NCBI RefSeq assembly: GCF_001968825.1
Contig: NZ_MIEU01000011.1
Span: 62,001 to 126,000 of the forward strand
Direction: 5' to 3'
Length of the DNA stretch: 64,000 bases
From: Tersicoccus sp. Bi-70
Lineage (GTDB): Bacteria > Actinomycetota > Actinomycetes > Actinomycetales > Micrococcaceae
Part shown: positions 1 through 8,422 of the stretch, one piece after another
Numbering within the stretch: position 1 is the first letter of the stretch
How the letters are laid out: each line of letters starts with the position of its first letter
Position numbers and translations under genes: made by a program
The notes under the pieces: model-generated
Seen by the model: only the letters and a program-made list of their open reading frames with translations
The model's database searches: none
What the model was told of the DNA's origin: nothing

Positions 1-543
1 CGGCTGACCGATGGTCAGGGCCGCACCGTGGACTTCCGCAACACGGTCGTGGTGATGACGTCCAACGTGGGCTCCGAGTTCCTCGCCAGCAAGGGCGGCG
101 CGCTCGGCTTCCACACCGGCAACGCCGACGGGTTCGGCTCCGAGGAGGAGCTGCGGGCCCGGGTGATGGGCCGGCTGCGTGAGACCATGCGGCCCGAGTT
201 CATCAACCGGATCGACGACATCGTGCTGTTCCGCAAGCTCGAGACGGATCAGCTGCGCTCCATCGTGGGCCTGCAGCTGGGCCGGACCCGGACCCGGCTG
301 GCCGCCCAGGGCATCACCCTGACGGTCGAGCTGGACGCGATCGACTGGCTGGCCGACACCGGGTACGAGCCCGAATACGGCGCCCGGCCCCTGCGCCGGG
401 TGATCCAGCGCCACGTCGACGACGCCGTCGCCGACCTGCTGGTCGCCGGAGCGCTGCACGAGGGCGGCACCGCCGTCGTCGGCGTCGCGGACGGCGAGCT
501 GACGGTCTCCGCCGCCCGGGTGGAGGCGCCGCTGGCCGCCTGA
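1..543 (+). CDS. clpB: Clp/Hsp100 ATPase, C-terminal fragment (ClpB-like)
   Basis: The reading frame is open from base 1, so the gene begins outside the window. What remains is the end of the second AAA+ module and the D2-small domain. It shows the sensor-1 segment MTSNVGSE, the RPEFINRIDD arginine-finger region and the sensor-2 motif GARPLRRVIQR. Proteins of this family are ATP-driven hexameric unfoldases; ClpB works with DnaK on aggregates, while ClpC feeds the ClpP protease. The segment INRIDDIVLFRKL and the short tail fit ClpB better, but without the N-terminal and middle domains ClpC is not excluded. A stem-loop follows the stop. Confidence 0.8.
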   Translation, partial: RLTDGQGRTVDFRNTVVVMTSNVGSEFLASKGGALGFHTGNADGFGSEEELRARVMGRLRETMRPEFINRIDDIVLFRKLETDQLRSIVGLQLGRTRTRLAAQGITLTVELDAIDWLADTGYEPEYGARPLRRVIQRHVDDAVADLLVAGALHEGGTAVVGVADGELTVSAARVEAPLAA

Positions 544-564
544 TTCACCGGCACGCACCGACCG

Positions 565-601
565 AGAGGCCGGCCGGAACACCACGTTCCGGTCGGCCTC
601 T
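565..601 (+). terminator. Stem-loop terminator after the Clp gene
   Basis: A 15-bp inverted repeat (arms 565-579 and 587-601, one G-T pair, 7-nt loop) lies 22 bases after the Clp stop codon. There is no T tract, as is usual for actinobacterial intrinsic terminators. Confidence 0.65.
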
Positions 602-647
602 GGCGTGTCCGCGGCCTGGTTCACGCGCGCCCGCGGAGCAACCGCTC

Positions 648-718
648 CACCGAGTGTGACCCGTGGGGCCGCTGTGACGACATCGACCCGACAACCGTCA
701 CATCCGTCCCAGTCGGTG
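648..718. repeat. 71-bp inverted-repeat element, family 2, copy 1
   Basis: The element runs from CACCGAGTG to CAGTCGGTG. It matches the reverse complement of 15352-15422 at the same 71-bp length, with long shared blocks such as CACCGAGTGTGAC near one end and CGTCCCA near the other. The ends can pair as a hairpin. It lies in the 321-base gap between the Clp gene and the dehydrogenase. Apart from this element, the terminator at 565-601 and a small palindrome near 800, I see nothing in that gap. Confidence 0.6.
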
Positions 719-797
719 TCGCCCTTGACCCGGCACCGCCGCCGTCAGCGCCTTCGCCTGCCGGCGGCGAGGTCCGGCTCGCGCATCCCCGGCCTTA

Positions 798-811
798 CTC
801 AGTATGCTGAG
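798..811 (+). promoter_or_regulatory. Palindrome over a possible -10 element of the dehydrogenase gene
   Basis: CTCAG-TATG-CTGAG forms a perfect 5-bp inverted repeat 54 bases before the start codon at 865. The bases TATGCT at 803-808 could serve as a -10 element, although no good -35 is visible. A regulator site overlapping the promoter is possible, but no regulator gene is adjacent. Confidence 0.3.
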
Positions 812-864
812 GATCGACGACACGCGGTCCCACGAGGACCGATCCGACGCATGAGGAGGACGAC

Positions 865-2049
865 GTGAAGGCAGTCACCTGGCAGGGCAAGCGCAAGGTC
901 TCGACCGAGACGGTGCCGGACCCGACCATCCAGCAGCCCACCGACGCGATCATCGAGGTCACCTCGACCGCGATCTGCGGCTCCGATCTGCATCTGTACG
1001 AGGTGCTCGGCCCGTACATGACCCCCGGCGACATCCTCGGCCACGAGCCGATGGGCATCGTGCGCGAGGTCGGTTCAGGCATCACCAATCTCTCCGAGGG
1101 CGATCGGGTCGTCATTCCCTTCAATATCTCCTGCGGTCACTGCTGGATGTGCACGAACGGCCTGCAGTCCCAGTGCGAGACCACCCAGGTGCGGGAGAAG
1201 GGCACGGGCGCCTCCCTGCTCGGCTTCTCCGAGCTCTACGGCGCGGTCCCGGGCGGGCAGGCCGAGTACCTGCGCGTCCCGCACGCCGACTACGGCGCCC
1301 AGAAGATCCCGGCCGACGGCCCGGACGAGCAGTACCTGTTCCTCTCGGACATCCTGCCCACCGCCTGGCAGGGCGTGGAGTACGCGAACGTCCCCGAGGG
1401 CGGCACCCTGGTGGTGTTCGGGCTCGGCCCGGTCGGCCAGTTCGCCGCCCGGATCGGCGTGCACCGCGGCTACCAGGTGATCGCGGTCGAGCCCGAGGCG
1501 GACCGGCGGGCCATGGCGGAGCGCCACGGCGTGAAGACCATCCCCTGGGGCGACGACGTCGCCGAGCAGATCCGCGAGGAGACCTACGGCCGTGGCGCGG
1601 ACGGCGTCGTGGACGCCGTCGGCATGGAGGCGCACAGCGCACCGCTCGGCCGGACGATGCAGAACGTGGCCGGTCTGCTGCCGGACAAGCTCGCCCAGAA
1701 GGCCACCGAGACGATCGGCGTCGACGCGTTGACGGCGTTGAACTCGGCATTCGACGCCGTCCGCCGTGGCGGCACCGTCTCCATCTTGGGTGTCTACGGC
1801 GGCGCCAAGGACCCGATCAACATGATGAAGCTGTTCGACAAGCAGGTGAACCTGCGGATGGGTCAGGCCAACGTGCGCCGCTGGACGGACACGCTGATGC
1901 CGCTGGTCTCCGACTCGTCGGACCCGCTGGGCGTGAAGGACCTGACGACGCACACCGGCGGCCTGGACGACGCGGCGGACCTGTACCGCACGTTCCAGCA
2001 CAAGGACGACGGCTGCATCAAGGTCGTGCTCAAGCCGCGCGGCGTGTGA
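865..2049 (+). CDS. Zinc-dependent alcohol/formaldehyde dehydrogenase (MDR family)
   Basis: This 394-residue medium-chain dehydrogenase oxidises an alcohol or aldehyde adduct with NAD(P). Catalytic zinc ligands are visible as Cys38 (AICGSDLH) and His60-Glu61 (GHEP). The structural zinc site is Cys90, Cys93, Cys96 and Cys104. The Rossmann motif GLGPVG lies at 186-191. The long insertion and the SDILPTAWQG segment resemble glutathione-independent formaldehyde dehydrogenase-like proteins; the substrate cannot be told from sequence. The GTG start is fixed by AGGAGGA at 854-860. It appears monocistronic. The last codons and the stop are repeated in tandem just downstream, and a strong hairpin shared with katE follows. 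Confidence 0.85.
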   Translation: MKAVTWQGKRKVSTETVPDPTIQQPTDAIIEVTSTAICGSDLHLYEVLGPYMTPGDILGHEPMGIVREVGSGITNLSEGDRVVIPFNISCGHCWMCTNGLQSQCETTQVREKGTGASLLGFSELYGAVPGGQAEYLRVPHADYGAQKIPADGPDEQYLFLSDILPTAWQGVEYANVPEGGTLVVFGLGPVGQFAARIGVHRGYQVIAVEPEADRRAMAERHGVKTIPWGDDVAEQIREETYGRGADGVVDAVGMEAHSAPLGRTMQNVAGLLPDKLAQKATETIGVDALTALNSAFDAVRRGGTVSILGVYGGAKDPINMMKLFDKQVNLRMGQANVRRWTDTLMPLVSDSSDPLGVKDLTTHTGGLDDAADLYRTFQHKDDGCIKVVLKPRGV

Positions 2050-2135
2050 GCGAACGCCAAGCCGCGCGGCGTGTGAGCGAACGCCCAGCCGCGCGGCGTC
2101 TGAGCGTGAAGACGCAGCCGCGCGGCGTCTGAGCG
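2033..2135 (+). repeat. Tandem repeat carrying the 3' end of the dehydrogenase gene
   Basis: Four copies of the 20-base unit starting AGCCGCGCGGCGT and running through the TGA stop begin at 2033, 2060, 2087 and 2116. The spacings are 27, 27 and 29 bases. Because 27 is a multiple of three, copies 1-3 keep the same frame and each encodes PRGV followed by a stop. The core CCGCGCGG is self-complementary. Slippage or unequal exchange at the gene end is the likely origin. Confidence 0.8.
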
Positions 2136-2196
2136 CCGGGCGGCCGCCCGCACAGAATCCTCGCCGGGGAACTCCCTGGCCTCGGTGGAGGGAACG

Positions 2197-2232
2197 AGAA
2201 GGGGCCGGATCCGCCAGGATCCGGCCCCTTCT
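2197..2232. terminator. Bidirectional terminator between the dehydrogenase gene and katE
   Basis: A perfect 16-bp stem (arms 2197-2212 and 2217-2232) with a 4-base loop lies between two convergent genes. It reads AGAAGGGG on one side and CCCCTTCT on the other, so it has short A/T ends in both directions. Confidence 0.85.
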
Positions 2233-2259
2233 TCATGCGCTCATCCGCGCGTCACCCGG

Positions 2260-4449
2260 TCACACCGCGACGGGGAACCGCTCCCAGGCCCGGTGCTTCG
2301 CGAGGGCGGCGAGCACACCGGTGCCGAGGTCACCGGCAGCTCCGACGAGGACGCCGGGAGCCCCGGCCTCCACGCCGGCCGCGGCGAGGGTGGCCTGCGC
2401 GTCGGGCACGGCGCCGATCGCCTTGGCGTGCCGCCACGCCTCGCCGAGCAGCTTGTCGACCCGCGGGTCGACCCCGGGCGCGGTGTCCTGCCCGGCCTTG
2501 GCGTCGCGCGCCGTCAGGGCGTCCGGCGCCGGGGCCGCCGGCGTCGTGAGGATCACGGCGTCGAACTCGACCGAGGACGCGTTGGCCCACGTCCGGTTCG
2601 CCACGACCCCGTCGCCGAGCTGACCGGCGGTCGGGGCGACGACGAGCGGCACCACGCCCGCGGCGAGCAGGGTGGACTGGAGGCTGCTGACCGCGGAGAG
2701 GTCACTGCTGCTGTCCACGACGATGCCGACCTGCCGCCCGTCGACGGGCCATTCGCCGCCGATCTGGGACAGGGCGGGGCTGGTGGTGGTGTCGTCGGAG
2801 GACTCCGTGGCGGACGGCGCCGTGAGGCCCAGACCGGTGGCCACCTCGGTCGCCAGCCGCGTGTCCACGTTCGCCAGGGCCTGCAGCTCACGCTTGCGGA
2901 TGGTCTCGTCCCAGCACTTGGAGAGCTCGAACGTGTAGGCGCTGATCACGTGCTGCTGTTCGACCGGCGTCAGGGACCGGAAGAACAGGCCGGCCTGGCT
3001 GAAGTGGTCGTCGAAGGTCGCGGCCTTCTTCCGGTCGGTGACCGCCTCGAAGCGCTGCGGCACCTCGATGTAGCCGCCCTCCTCGGGCGGGGTGGGCAGG
3101 GGGTTGTTCTGATCCAGCGAGTTCGGGTGGTACGCGGCGACCCCGCCGTGCACGCCGTCCTGGTGGAACCCGTCCCGCAGCATGTCGTTGACCGGCGCGT
3201 GCGGCCGGTTGATCGGGATCTGCTGGAAGTTGGGCCCACCGAGCCGGGTCAGCTGCGTGTCCTGGTAGGAGAACAGGCGGCCCTGCAGGAGCGGATCGTA
3301 GGTGACGTCGATGCCGGGCACCAGGTTCGCCGGGTTGAACATGACCTGCTCGGTCTCGGCGAAGTAGTTGATCGGGTTCCGGTTCAGCGTCAGCGTGCCG
3401 ATGATCTGCACGGGCGCGAGCTCCTCGGGGACCATCTTCGTCGGATCGAGCAGGTCGATCCCCTCGAACATCTGGTCCTCGTTGTCCGGGAAGGTCTGCA
3501 CGCCGAAGTCCCACTGCGGGTGCGCACCGGCCTCGATGGCGTCCGCCAGGTCCCGCCGGTGGAAGTCCGGGTCGGTACCGCCGGCGATCTGCGCCTCCTC
3601 CCAGGTGGTGGAGTGCACGCCGAGCTTCGGCTTCCAGTGGAACTTCACCAGCGTCGTCTCCCCGGCGTCGTTGACCAGCCGGAACGTATGGATGCCGAAG
3701 CCCTCCATGGTCCGGTAGGAACGCGGGATGCCGCGGTCGGACATGTTCCAGATGGTGTGGTGCTGCGCCTCGGTGTGGAGGGAGACGAAGTCCCAGAACG
3801 TGTCGTGCGCGCTCTGGGCCTGCGGGATCTCCCGGTCCGGGTGGGGCTTGCCGGCGTGGATGACGTCCGGGAACTTGATCGCATCCTGGATGAAGAACAC
3901 GGGGATGTTGTTGCCGACCAGGTCGTAGTTGCCTTCGGTCGTGTAGAACTTCGTGGCGAAGCCCCGGGTGTCCCGGGCGGTGTCCATGGACCCGCGGGAG
4001 CCGAGGACGGTGGAGAACCGGGTGAAGGTGGGCGTCTGCACGCCCTTCTTCAGGAACGCGGCCCGGGTGATCTTCTCCGCCGCACCGTTGGCCTCGAACA
4101 CGCCGTGGGCGCCGGCGCCGCGGGCGTGGACGACGCGCTCGGGGATCCGCTCGTGGTCGAAGTGGGAGATCTTCTCCCGGAAGTGCTGGTCCTGCAGCAG
4201 GATGGGCCCGCGCGGCCCGGCGGTGAGGGAGTGGTCGGTGTTGCGCAGCGGGATGCCGACCGACGTGGTCAGCCGCGGGCCCTGCTGGGCGTTGGTCGTC
4301 GGGTCCGCACCGTAGTCGGCACCGGTGGCCGAGAGGTTCGCGGGTCCGGCCTGATCGGGCTTGGGCTTCGGCGGATCCGTCGGCGTCGTCGGCTCGTCGT
4401 AGGAGACGGGCTGGGTCGTCGGGACCCCGGGCAGGTTCTTCTCGGACAT
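2260..4449 (-). CDS. katE: Large-subunit monofunctional catalase (HPII/KatE type)
   Basis: This haem catalase dismutates hydrogen peroxide in the cytoplasm. At 729 residues it belongs to the large-subunit clade: a proline-rich N-terminal arm, the catalase barrel (about 70-550) and a C-terminal class I glutamine-amidotransferase-like (DJ-1/PfpI fold) domain (about 575-729). Distal His108 (RVVHARG), Asn181 (GNNIPVFFIQD) and proximal haem ligand Tyr395 (RLFSYQDTQ) are all present. The ATG start has AAGGAG just upstream. It stands alone between convergent genes. A weak promoter may lie upstream near the end of moaE. General-stress or stationary-phase control is usual for this clade but not visible here. 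Confidence 0.95.
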   Translation of the reverse strand: MSEKNLPGVPTTQPVSYDEPTTPTDPPKPKPDQAGPANLSATGADYGADPTTNAQQGPRLTTSVGIPLRNTDHSLTAGPRGPILLQDQHFREKISHFDHERIPERVVHARGAGAHGVFEANGAAEKITRAAFLKKGVQTPTFTRFSTVLGSRGSMDTARDTRGFATKFYTTEGNYDLVGNNIPVFFIQDAIKFPDVIHAGKPHPDREIPQAQSAHDTFWDFVSLHTEAQHHTIWNMSDRGIPRSYRTMEGFGIHTFRLVNDAGETTLVKFHWKPKLGVHSTTWEEAQIAGGTDPDFHRRDLADAIEAGAHPQWDFGVQTFPDNEDQMFEGIDLLDPTKMVPEELAPVQIIGTLTLNRNPINYFAETEQVMFNPANLVPGIDVTYDPLLQGRLFSYQDTQLTRLGGPNFQQIPINRPHAPVNDMLRDGFHQDGVHGGVAAYHPNSLDQNNPLPTPPEEGGYIEVPQRFEAVTDRKKAATFDDHFSQAGLFFRSLTPVEQQHVISAYTFELSKCWDETIRKRELQALANVDTRLATEVATGLGLTAPSATESSDDTTTSPALSQIGGEWPVDGRQVGIVVDSSSDLSAVSSLQSTLLAAGVVPLVVAPTAGQLGDGVVANRTWANASSVEFDAVILTTPAAPAPDALTARDAKAGQDTAPGVDPRVDKLLGEAWRHAKAIGAVPDAQATLAAAGVEAGAPGVLVGAAGDLGTGVLAALAKHRAWERFPVAV

Positions 4450-4577
4450 GGTGCTCCTTCAGCTTGGCGGCGACCATTTCCGGGTGTTTCGATCGCGGTG
4501 GATCCCCGACGATCGATAAGCACCCTGATGAATCGCCAGCCTAACGCCGCTGCCTGAGGTTCACCAGTGAGGGCCGG

Positions 4578-5072
4578 TCAGAGGCCGACCCACTCGCTGG
4601 TGCCGTCCGGGAACCACTGCTGCTTCCAGATCGGCACGCGCGCCTTGACCGTCTCGATCAGGTCCTCGCACGCGGCGAAGGCCTCGGCGCGGTGCGCCGC
4701 GGCGACCGCGGCGACGAGGGCGACGTCGCCGATCGTCAGGTCCCCGGTCCGGTGGGCGACGGCGATGCGCACTCCGGCGTGGGCGGCGGCGACGTCGGCC
4801 GCGACCTGGGCGATGGCCTCACCCGCGCCCGGGTGCGCCGAATAACTCAGCCGTTCGACCGATCGGCCGCCGTCGTGGTTCCGGATCACGCCGCTGAAGC
4901 TGACGACGGCGCCGCTGTGGTCCGAACCCGCCGCCGCGATGGTCGCCGCCAGGTCCAGCGGCCGGTCCGTGACCTCCGCGTGGACGACGACGGACTGCGC
5001 CGCGGTACGGTCTGCGCCGGGCTGGTCGGCATGGGACTCGGTAGCCCGATCGGTGCTGGGCTCAGTGCTCAT
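4578..5072 (-). CDS. moaE: Molybdopterin synthase catalytic subunit MoaE
   Basis: MoaE is the large subunit of molybdopterin synthase. With thiocarboxylated MoaD it adds the dithiolene sulfurs to cyclic pyranopterin monophosphate. The 164-residue product shows the family segments GAVVSFSGVIRNHD, RLSYSAHPGAGE and VAHRTGDLTIGDVAL. The catalytic-lysine region VKARVPIWKQQW is near the C terminus. The start ATG at 5070-5072 has GGAGGGG upstream and overlaps the end of mog by 11 bases, so a longer open frame upstream is rejected. It is the last gene of moaC-mog-moaE. Its MoaD partner is encoded at 12462. Confidence 0.93.
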   Translation of the reverse strand: MSTEPSTDRATESHADQPGADRTAAQSVVVHAEVTDRPLDLAATIAAAGSDHSGAVVSFSGVIRNHDGGRSVERLSYSAHPGAGEAIAQVAADVAAAHAGVRIAVAHRTGDLTIGDVALVAAVAAAHRAEAFAACEDLIETVKARVPIWKQQWFPDGTSEWVGL

Positions 5073-5601
5073 GGCGCCCCTCCAGCTGCCCGCACAGGTG
5101 GTCGAGGATCGGGTCGAGGACGGCGATGCCGTCGCGGACCCCTCCGGTCGAGCCCGGCAGGTTGACGACGAACGTGCGGCCGACCGTCCCGGCGGCACCC
5201 CGGCTGAGCACCGCCGTCGGCGTCGACTCCGCACCGCGGGCGGCGAGAGCGTGGACGAGGCCGGGCAGGCGGCGCTCGAGGAGCGGTTCGGTCATCTCGG
5301 GGGTGTGGTCGGTGGGGCTCAGCCCGGTGCCCCCGGTGGTGACGATGACCCGCGGGTGGCTCGTCAGCGCGGCGAGCAGCGCGTCCCGGACGGGCTCCCC
5401 GTCGGCGACGACGACGGCGTCGGGCACGGCGAAGCCGCGGTCGCGCAGCCAGGCGACCAGGACGGGTCCGGTGGTGTCCTCGGCCTGCCCGGCGGCGGCC
5501 CGGGTGGAGGCGACGATGACGACGGCGTGCCGGTGCGCGCTGCCGGGATCCGTGGCGTGCGGCTGCGCCGTTCCGGGCGTCGGCGTGGTGTGCTCGCTCA
5601 T
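5062..5601 (-). CDS. mog: MogA/MoaB-type molybdopterin adenylyltransferase
   Basis: This enzyme adenylates molybdopterin before molybdate insertion by MoeA. The 179-residue protein carries a MoCF-binding domain with the hallmark [15 protein letters not shown]. An N-terminal tail of about 25 polar residues precedes the domain. Its ATG shares ATGA with the moaC stop (5598-5601), which implies translational coupling, and its end overlaps moaE. Whether it is a MogA or a MoaB orthologue cannot be settled by eye; in actinobacteria this position normally carries the adenylyltransferase. Confidence 0.88.
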   Translation of the reverse strand: MSEHTTPTPGTAQPHATDPGSAHRHAVVIVASTRAAAGQAEDTTGPVLVAWLRDRGFAVPDAVVVADGEPVRDALLAALTSHPRVIVTTGGTGLSPTDHTPEMTEPLLERRLPGLVHALAARGAESTPTAVLSRGAAGTVGRTFVVNLPGSTGGVRDGIAVLDPILDHLCGQLEGRHEH

Positions 5602-6098
5602 CGGGTCCAGTCCCCGCTCTTGCCGCCGGACTTGGCGAGCACCCGGGTGGTCTCGATGGTGGCGCCCTTGTCGGCCGCCTTGATCATGTCGTACAGGGTC
5701 AGGGCGGTGATCGAGGCGGCCGTGAGCGCCTCCATCTCGACGCCCGTGACGCCGCGGGTGGTCACGCGGGCCTCGATGGTGACGGCGTCGTCGTCCAGCG
5801 GCGCGAAGTCGACCGTGACCTTCGCCAGCGGCAGCGGGTGGCACAGCGGGATGAGGGCCGGCGTCTGCTTGGCGGCCATGATGCCGGCGACGCGCGCGAC
5901 GGCCAGGGCGTCGCCCTTCGGCAGCGAGCCGGCCATGATCGCGTCGCGCACCGCGGCGGTGGTGCGCAGCACGCTCGCGGCGACCGCCGTCCGGGTGGTC
6001 TCGGGCTTGCCGGAGACGTCCACCATGTGAGCCGACCCGTCCGCGCGCAGGTGCGTCAGGGTGGGGGCGTGGTCCGGGGTGTTCTCGCCTGCGCGCAT
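5598..6098 (-). CDS. moaC: Cyclic pyranopterin monophosphate synthase MoaC
   Basis: MoaC converts the MoaA product 3',8-cyclo-GTP to cyclic pyranopterin monophosphate, the first stable Moco intermediate. The 166-residue sequence includes [14 protein letters not shown], the active-site segment [15 protein letters not shown] and [11 protein letters not shown], all typical of the family. It begins the moaC-mog-moaE operon and overlaps the next gene by four bases. Upstream it is separated from the convergently transcribed side only by a family 1 repeat element. The MoaA partner is encoded on the other strand at 11374. Confidence 0.95.
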   Translation of the reverse strand: MRAGENTPDHAPTLTHLRADGSAHMVDVSGKPETTRTAVAASVLRTTAAVRDAIMAGSLPKGDALAVARVAGIMAAKQTPALIPLCHPLPLAKVTVDFAPLDDDAVTIEARVTTRGVTGVEMEALTAASITALTLYDMIKAADKGATIETTRVLAKSGGKSGDWTR

Positions 6099-6149
6099 GC
6101 CGTCATCGTCTCACGCACGCTCCCGCCGGCCGTCCCCATTGCCTCCCAC

Positions 6150-6222
6150 CGCCAGCTCGTCAACAGATGTCGCATCGGGGGCTGATTCGTGCCCGGATGG
6201 AGCGTCTCTTGACGAGCTGGCG
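6150..6222. repeat. Inverted-repeat element, family 1, copy 1
   Basis: This 73-bp element has 20-base arms at 6150-6169 and 6203-6222. They pair as CGCCAGCTCGTCAA with TTGACGAGCTGGCG plus weaker inner pairs. It lies 28 bases downstream of the stop of the reductase gene at 6251. Related copies are at 8339 and 21642, with a decayed one at 6860. Confidence 0.85.
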
Positions 6223-6250
6223 CGGGTGGCGGGGTCCCAGCGCGGCAGGG

Positions 6251-6808
6251 TCAGCGGTCGACGCGGTACCGCAGCCAGGTGACGTCGTCGACCTGCTCCA
6301 TCTGCACCAGGACCAGATCGCGACGCAGGCCGAGCGGGACGACCGGCGTCCCACCTCCGACGACGACCGGCACGAGGAACACCTGCAGCTCGTCGACGAG
6401 GCCGGCCTCCAGGGCGGCGGCCGCGAGGTGCGGGCCGCCGACCGACACGTCCTGCTCGGCGGAGGCGACGAGTTCTTGGACGGCGTCCGGATCGAACGTG
6501 TGCTCGAGGCGGGTGCGCTCGGTGTCGACGCCGGTCAGCGTCGTCGAGTAGACGACCTTGTCGGCGGCCTGCCAGATCCGCGCGTACTCGGCCGTGACGG
6601 GCGAGTCGGCGGCGAAGTCCGCGTCCGTCTCCCAGACCCGCATGGTCTCGTACATCCGCCGCCCGTAGAGGTAGGTCCCGATCGGGCGTTCGAGGTCGTT
6701 GACGTAGGCGTGCACCGTCTCGCTGGGTGCCGCCCAGGCGAATCTGCCGTCGCGGTCGGCGGTGTACCCGTCGAGGGAGGCGATCGACGAGTAGATCAGC
6801 TGGCCCAC
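6251..6808 (-). CDS. Dihydrofolate reductase/RibD C-terminal-like reductase
   Basis: The 185-residue protein has the RibD-C/DHFR fold, an NADPH-dependent reductase family. It begins with SSIASLDGYTADRDG, has the YLYGRRMYETM segment, and ends with the SVGGPHLAAAALEAGLVDELQVFLVPVVVGGG nucleotide-binding part. Its substrate is unknown, since this family is broad. The GTG start at 6808 is chosen because GAAGGAG precedes it by 7 bases; the upstream start at 6841 has no such site. Inverted-repeat elements flank the gene on both sides, so it may be a later arrival in the Moco region. Confidence 0.85.
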   Translation of the reverse strand: MGQLIYSSIASLDGYTADRDGRFAWAAPSETVHAYVNDLERPIGTYLYGRRMYETMRVWETDADFAADSPVTAEYARIWQAADKVVYSTTLTGVDTERTRLEHTFDPDAVQELVASAEQDVSVGGPHLAAAALEAGLVDELQVFLVPVVVGGGTPVVPLGLRRDLVLVQMEQVDDVTWLRYRVDR

Positions 6809-6859
6809 GGTGGCTCCTTCGCTCGGCGGAACGGTTCGCACCGACCCTCCTCCGCTCCG

Positions 6860-6910
6860 CGCCGGCTCGTCAAGAGATGTTCCGTCACGGCCGGATCCGT
6901 CCCGGTGGGA
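6860..6910. repeat. Decayed inverted-repeat element, family 1, copy 2
   Basis: The left arm CGCCGGCTCGTCAAGAGATG at 6860-6879 matches the other copies. An interior of the same kind follows, with GGCCGGATCCG. The expected right arm is not recognisable, so this looks like a truncated or degenerate copy. It lies downstream of moeA, like the other copies that follow genes. Confidence 0.6.
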
Positions 6911-6985
6911 CAGCGGTGAGACAGCGATGGGCGAGCCCGCGGCGCCGTTGCCGGATGCTCGGGTCGACGATCTCGGCCCGGGACT

Positions 6986-8305
6986 TCAGTCGAGCGGGGT
7001 GACGGTGACCGGGGTGCCGGCCGGCAGCGTGTCCGCCGTCATCGGCAGGTGGACGAGCACGTCCGCCGTCGCCGCCGCGTGCAGCAGGTGCGAGCTGGGG
7101 CCGCCGACCAGGCGCACCGTCGGCTCACCGTCGTCACCGCTGGCATCGAGGACGCCGCGGCGGATCTGCTGCTTGCCCGCCAGCGGCGTCACCGGCTCGG
7201 CGAGGACCGCCCGGAAGCGGGGCCGCGCGGGTGCGCCGAACCGGGTCGCGAGCGCGGGCCGGAGGAACATCTCGACCGAGACGAGCGTGCTGACGGGGTT
7301 GCCGGGGAAGGCGAGGAACGGCACCGGCGCTGACCTGTCCCCGCCTCCGACGGCGAGCAGACCCGCGCCCTGCGGCCCGCCCGGCTGCATCGCGACCGGG
7401 CCGAAGACGACGCCGCGTCGGCCGAGCGCCTGCTTGACCACCTCGAAGGCGCCCCGGCTGATGCCGCCGCTGCTGATCAGCAGGTCCGGGGCCGTCTCCC
7501 GCACGTCGGAGGCGACGGCGGCCAGCAGTGCGGCCGGTTCGTCCGCGACCAGCCGCGCCGTGACGACCTCGGCCCCGCAGGCGGTCAGCGTTGCACGCAG
7601 GATCGCGGTGTTGGCGTCGTGGATCTGGCCCGCGCCCAGCGGCAATCCCGGGGCGACGACCTCGCTGCCCGTGCTGTAGAGCAGGACGCGCAGGCGCCGG
7701 CGGACGACCACGTCGGCCGACCCGAGCGCCGCGAGGACGCCGACCGCCGCCGGCGTCAGCCGGGTGCCGGCCGTCAGGGCGGTGGCGCCGCGAGCCAGGT
7801 CCGAGCCGGCGGGGCGGACGAAACGGCCGGTGGTGGTCGAGGCCGCGTCGTCCACGAATTGCACGTGCGCACCGCTGGGCGGCTCGAGCGCGTCACCGAC
7901 CCAGTCGGGGAACCGTGCGGGGTCGGTCTCCTCGACGGGGACGACGGCGTCGGCACCGGCCGGGATCATCGCGCCGGTCATGATGGCCGCCGCCGTTCCG
8001 GGCGGCAGCAGGGCCGGAACCGCTCCGGCCGGGACGGCCGCGGTGAGCGGAAGGGCGACCGGACCGCCCGGGGTCCGCGCGAGGTCGGCGGCGCGAACGG
8101 CGTACCCGTCCATCTGGGCGTTGTCGAACGGCGGCAGCTCCAGGCCCGCGACGACGTCTTGAGCGAGCACCCGGCCGCCCGCCTCGGCGAGGGGGACGGT
8201 CACCGGATCGAGCGTGAGCCCGTCCAGCAGCGCGAGCACCGCGGCGGCATGCTGCTCGACGGTGCGGGCCGCGTGCGGCCACGGGTCGGCCCGGGGAGTA
8301 GTCAT
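6986..8305 (-). CDS. moeA: Molybdopterin molybdenumtransferase MoeA (copy 1)
   Basis: MoeA inserts molybdate into adenylylated molybdopterin. The 439-residue protein has all the usual parts: the N-terminal domain with PPFDNAQMDGYAV, IMTGAMIPAGADAVVPVEET, the MoCF-binding core with LISSGGISRGAFEVVKQAL and FLAFPGNPVSTLV, and a C-terminal beta domain. The ATG at 8303-8305 was preferred over a GTG 27 bases upstream, which nearly abuts an inverted-repeat element. A second MoeA is encoded at 13911; the present copy looks closer to canonical MoeA. Confidence 0.93.
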   Translation of the reverse strand: MTTPRADPWPHAARTVEQHAAAVLALLDGLTLDPVTVPLAEAGGRVLAQDVVAGLELPPFDNAQMDGYAVRAADLARTPGGPVALPLTAAVPAGAVPALLPPGTAAAIMTGAMIPAGADAVVPVEETDPARFPDWVGDALEPPSGAHVQFVDDAASTTTGRFVRPAGSDLARGATALTAGTRLTPAAVGVLAALGSADVVVRRRLRVLLYSTGSEVVAPGLPLGAGQIHDANTAILRATLTACGAEVVTARLVADEPAALLAAVASDVRETAPDLLISSGGISRGAFEVVKQALGRRGVVFGPVAMQPGGPQGAGLLAVGGGDRSAPVPFLAFPGNPVSTLVSVEMFLRPALATRFGAPARPRFRAVLAEPVTPLAGKQQIRRGVLDASGDDGEPTVRLVGGPSSHLLHAAATADVLVHLPMTADTLPAGTPVTVTPLD

Positions 8306-8338
8306 CGGTCCGAGCGTACCGACGTCGTTCACCGGACG

Positions 8339-8411
8339 CGGCAGCTCGTCAATAGATGCTCCATCGGCCGTCGAATCGACCCCGGATGCGACATCTATTG
8401 ACGACCTGGCG
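8339..8411. repeat. Inverted-repeat element, family 1, copy 3
   Basis: The arms are 8339-8358 and 8392-8411 and read GCTCGTCAATAGATG against CATCTATTGACGA, with two mismatched pairs in the outer part. The element ends 11 bases past the stop of gdx/sugE, so it would form the 3' hairpin of that transcript. It also lies 33 bases upstream of the moeA start. Confidence 0.85.
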
Positions 8412-8422
8412 GAAGTGGTGAC

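Noticed and set aside
605-868. 87-codon open frame before the alcohol dehydrogenase gene
   Set aside because: It runs through the family 2 repeat and the promoter region, has no good start site, and encodes an Arg/Thr-rich sequence without resemblance to any family.
2185-4557. 790-codon open frame on the plus strand opposite katE
   Set aside because: It is the antisense shadow of katE; the composition is Gly/Val/Arg/Asp-rich with no domain, as expected for a third-position GC-rich gene read backwards.
6150-6222. TTGACG at both ends of the family 1 elements as outward-facing -35 boxes
   Set aside because: The ends do read TTGACG outward, but no suitable -10 follows at about 17 bases and the elements lie downstream of genes. 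A terminator or REP role fits better.
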